Shown here: in pieces, positions 60,936 to 64,000 of the stretch
Layout: each line of letters opens with the position of its first letter
Position numbering within the stretch: the first letter of the stretch is position 1
Source: Molossus alvarezi
Taxonomy: Eukaryota; Chordata; Mammalia; Chiroptera; Molossidae
DNA length: 64,000 bases
Assembly (NCBI GenBank): GCA_037176705.1
Contig: CM073885.1
Span: 90,759,001-90,823,000, forward strand
Direction of reading: 5' to 3'
Position numbers and translations under genes: made by a program
Notes under the pieces: generated by a model
The model's input: only the letters and a program-made list of their open reading frames with translations
The model's database searches: none
Told to the model about the DNA's origin: nothing

Positions 60936-61164
60936 CCTGGCCAGTGTGGCTCAGCGGATTGAGTGTGGTCTCACGGACTCAGAGGTCCCGGTTCGATCCC
61001 TGTCAGGGCACATGCCCGGGTTGTGGGCTTGATCTCCAGTGGGGGGCATACTGAAGGCGGCCAGTCGCTATTCTCTTTCATCGATGTTTCTCTGTCTCTC
61101 TACCTCTCCCTTCTTTCTCTAAAATCAATAAAGAAAAAACAAAAATAAAAAACACACACATTAA
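60936..61164 (+). mobile_element. Ves SINE, short-tail class
   Basis: TSD AAAAATCCAGAGGAACTG at 60918-60935 and 61165-61182 (18 of 18). Head CCTGGCCAGTGTGGCTCAG, B box GGTTCGATCCCTGTCAGG, CCAGTGGGGGGCATACTGA, tail AAATCAATAAAG plus (AC)n-containing A-rich end. Confidence 0.96.
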
Positions 61165-61182
61165 AAAAATCCAGAGGAACTG

Positions 61183-61500
61183 GCACCCTGGTTCTCATTC
61201 CTAGACAGCCAACACAGGCAATAGTAGCTTTTCTTCTGTGGATCTTCAGCCCTTCCGTCCACTATAGTCCCCTCCACTCTGTTGTCTTCCTGACGCGGAG
61301 GCTGCGTATCAGTTACCACTCATCCTTGCGATTGCATACTATGTCTCATAATAATTAAGAAATATTAACTGAAACTATGTCTGTAGCAAATGTTAGAAAA
61401 CAAAAAATAGAAATGACAATGTTTCACAATAAATGTATTGAAATAATATTAAGTTATTCACTGCACTCATTTTTGTTTATTTTCTATCTCTTATAGATAT
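61183..61500. other. Unassigned intron DNA
   Basis: Nothing recognised. Confidence 0.45.
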
Positions 61501-61504
61501 TTTA

Positions 61505-61670
61505 GAAATAATTTTATTGCCATATAATTCATATACCATAAAATTCAGTCATTTAAAATTTGTAATTCAGGGGTTTTCATTATATTCACAGAATTGTGCA
61601 GCCATTACCACTAATTTTGGAAATATCCATCACCCCCAAAAGAAATTTTATAACCATTACCAGTTTTTAT
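61505..61670 (-). mobile_element. L1M 3'UTR fragment
   Basis: + strand CATATAATTCATATACCATA, AAATTCAGTCATTTAAAATT, CAGGGGTTTTCATTATATTC, ACAGAATTGTGCAGCCATTA and ATCCATCACCCCCAAAAG is the reverse of the L1M terminus (taccataaaattcacc..gtgcaaccatcaccac). Confidence 0.88.
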
Positions 61671-62329
61671 AGACATTTAAAAGTATAAACCTAATAGAAG
61701 ATGTGAGACAAAGGAATTAACTTTAGTGTGAAGTACAAATTTTATTTCAAAATTTGAGAAACATGAATTTCATGTCTAATAAACAGCTGTCTTTTCCTAC
61801 CTTTGAGTATAGTGCTTCATATTTTATAACCATTCCTCTCTTCCAAAATATTGATTTGGGGGTGATGGGGGAAGCAGAACCAAAAAGTCTTGTACATATG
61901 CATGTATATAGGCAAGTACATGGCTCTGGGGGGTACCATTCGTCTCTTTCTGGGATGGACATGGATCCAGTAATCAGGAAGCTTCATGGTCCACTCATGT
62001 TTTTTTGTTTTGTTTTGTACTTTATTGGGCTAGTCTGAGCCACTTCGACGTGTGTTTTGTGGACAACAAGATGCTTTATGCTCTGGTTTTCCTTCATCTT
62101 CCAGTGTGCACCAAAAAGATCACCGATAGCAGACTTACTCCTGAGACAAAGTAACGTCATCGGGCTCAAATCGATCAACTAATTAGTATTTGTTTTTCCG
62201 CAGTGTTTTCAACTTGTCTAATAATCTAGGCAGAAATCTCATTTTTAAATTTATGGGTCTGTCATTTTCCCACTCTGTTAAAAATCTGCAATAGCATGTG
62301 CCAGTTTCTGTCTCCTGACAGTCCTCCTT
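61671..62329. other. Single-copy-looking intron DNA
   Basis: No element recognised; a 94-codon + frame (61754-62038) looks fortuitous. Confidence 0.45.
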
Positions 62330-62960
62330 GCTGTTATTTTTCTAAAGATTCATTCTAAATTCTTTCCAGTTTGACAACGTCGCCCCTGAACTCCAGACTC
62401 TTCTGTCCAGCTGTCTGCTCAACATCTGCAGTTGGAAGGTCTGATAAGCTTTGCAAAGGCAGCTCCACATGGGTGTCCTGTTAGTTCCTCCACGCCTGCT
62501 GCTCCTGTACTCTTCCCTTCTCGGGATGGCACCTCCTGCCTTGTTGCTTGGACTGCAAACCTGCATTCAGTCATTTTTGCTTTCTCTCCTGTGTGCCCTA
62601 TCTTTGCTCCGTCACCAAACCCTATCTGCCGTGCCTTTAGCACACATCCAGCTGCTGATTTCTTCTCCCTTTCCCCACTGTTTTCACGCTAATTCAAGCA
62701 ACATCGTCTCTCGTCTGCTTCTGCACTTGCGCCCGTGCAGGCCACTCACGATAATAGCCAGATGATCTAACAAAATTCTGGGTTGTTCTCTTACCCAAGT
62801 CCACTCCCACTTCTGGGTCTGTGTGCATGCTTGTCCCGCTGCCTGGAATGTTGTTGACCCAGATTTCGGCATAGCTTCCTCTTTCATGTCCTTCTCTCTC
62901 ACCCAAGTGACCCCTTCCCCATGAGTTCTTCCCTAGCCACACCGTTTGAATATTTTCTGT
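62330..62960 (+). mobile_element. L2 ORF2 fragment, plus strand
   Basis: CCTGAACTCCAGACTCTTCT, GTCCAGCTGTCTGCTCAACA, TCTGCAGTTGGAAGGTCTGA; then CACGATAATAGCCAGATGAT; then TGCATGCTTGTCCCGCTGCC, TGGAATGTTGTTGACCCAG and TCCTCTTTCATGTCCTTCTC. This is the L2 reverse-transcriptase thumb to C-terminus order with the middle deleted. Confidence 0.75.
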
Positions 62961-62969
62961 CTAAAATCC

Positions 62970-63195
62970 CTGATACTATGATATATACTTATAATATCTT
63001 TCTTATATATAATTATTCTAATATAATTATTACATAGTTATATATTATATATAATTATAATACGTTATAGTAAATCTCTCATAGATATTATGTTATAGTT
63101 ATAATTATATATCATTACTATCCTCATAATCTCTTATTATATAAAAAAGATATATAGATAGACATATATCTATCTTTATGTCTATATGTAGCTAT
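62970..63195. repeat. AT-rich (TATA)n low-complexity tract
   Basis: Runs of TATATAATTATAATA-type text ending in ATATATAGAGAGAGATATAT. It sits where the next repeat family normally carries its (TA)n stretch. Confidence 0.85.
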
Positions 63196-63620
63196 ATAGA
63201 GAGAGATATATGAAGAGTCTGTTACGAGGAATTGGCTAATGTGATGCAGAGGCTGAAGTCCGGCAATGTGCTGTCTGTGAGCTGCACACCAGGGAAGCTG
63301 GTGCTGTGGTTCTAGCTCAGGACTGAGGACCAGAGCGTCAGTGGTGTAAGTCTCATTCTGAGGGCAGAGGACCAGTGTCCAAGCTCCACAGGCAGGAAGA
63401 ATGAATTCGGTCTTTGTCCACGTTTTTGTTTTATTTAGGCCCTCAGTGGATAGGATGATGCCCACTCCCACTGGAGAAAGCAGTCTCCTTTACTCAGTGT
63501 GCCAACTCGAATGCTAATCTCGTGTGGAAATAACCTCCCACACTCCCACAAGTAATGTTGAACCGCTCTCTGGGCTCTCCATGATCCAGTCACGCTGACA
63601 TATAAAATTAACTATCACAC
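63196..63620 (+). mobile_element. Old repeat of the TCTCCAGAGAAACAGAAC family, 3' part
   Basis: TTACGAGGAATTGGCTAATG, AGGCTGAAGTCCGGCAATGT, ACCAGGGAAGCTGGTGC, TAGGCCCTCAGTGGATAGG, TGATGCCCACTCCC, AATGCTAATCTCGTGTGGAA and ACATATAAAATTAACTATCA. Same order as 56700-56960 and the reverse of 41310-41725. Confidence 0.8.
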
Positions 63621-64000
63621 AGTGCTGTTTTCTTGCATGGATTTCGGGGTTCCCTGGGATTGGTATTAGTTATACACTGGAAACTGTATTTTCTACAACT
63701 CTGAGAAGATAAATGGAGTGATTTGACCCAAATTTGCAGCCAAGAATATCAAATTTAGCTACACTTTCAGCATCCCTTGCCCACCAAAATCCAACCTTGA
63801 TGGGCTTTAGAGCACACAACCAGGTTTCTGACTCAGAAGAGGTATTTTCCGAAGATCAGCATTCAACAGTGACAACATGAGTTACAACAGCTTTCGAGTG
63901 TTAACCAATTAGTAAGGACTCCATACCACACTGCGTGCTTTGCTCACATGCTTTCCAGACATTGTCTCTAAATAAATGACAGATGCTTGTCATTTGCATT
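63621..64000. other. Unassigned intron DNA at the right edge
   Basis: No recognised element. Confidence 0.45.

Overview
This is a window of mammalian nuclear DNA, almost certainly from a yangochiropteran (vesper-type) bat. The organism call rests on 21 copies of the tRNA-derived Ves SINE, a bat-restricted family. They are seen in both orientations, many with matched target-site duplications (TSDs), and they sit among mammal-wide L1M, L2, MIR and MER5A debris. There are no bacterial operons, no CRISPR array, no rRNA and no free-standing tRNA gene.

Only one stretch is confidently protein-coding: 27144-27282 on the + strand. It is an internal exon of PRKD1 (protein kinase D1) encoding the C-terminal half of the N-terminal ubiquitin-like domain, with a clear AG acceptor and GT donor. 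By human numbering it should be exon 2. Positions 1-27143 are then the 3' part of intron 1, and 27283-64000 the 5' part of intron 2. Neither intron ends inside the window.

Layout. 1-5.2 kb: two minus-strand Ves, a decayed L1M, and a duplicated ~140-bp segment. 7.5-11.3 kb: minus-strand L2, including a ~1.5-kb L2 ORF2 remnant broken by a Ves. 11.5-19.2 kb: further Ves copies (one nested pair at 18.6-19.2 kb), a MIR and an L2. 21.9-25.5 kb: two L1M 3' ends in head-to-tail order. 23.9-36.6 kb: a 12.7-kb interval around the exon with no Ves copy. 36.6-43.5 kb: dense repeats, a near-perfect 156-bp inverted repeat (37143-37298 / 38238-38393), and a separate ~160-bp duplicated unit. 44.18-50.91 kb: an essentially full-length but dead bat L1 on the minus strand, flanked by a perfect 12-bp TSD and inserted into the 3' end of an older L2. 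51-58.9 kb: L2, L1M, MER5A and Ves. 59-64 kb: mostly single-copy-looking sequence with one Ves and some L1M and L2.

I found no new multi-gene system. The least explained structures are the ungapped 91%-identical inverted repeat in intron 2, the ~160-bp duplicated unit that behaves like a small mobile element, the tandem units in the L1 5'UTR, and the duplicated segment near the left edge. Repeat family names come from remembered consensus features. Exact subfamilies and edges need a repeat-library search.
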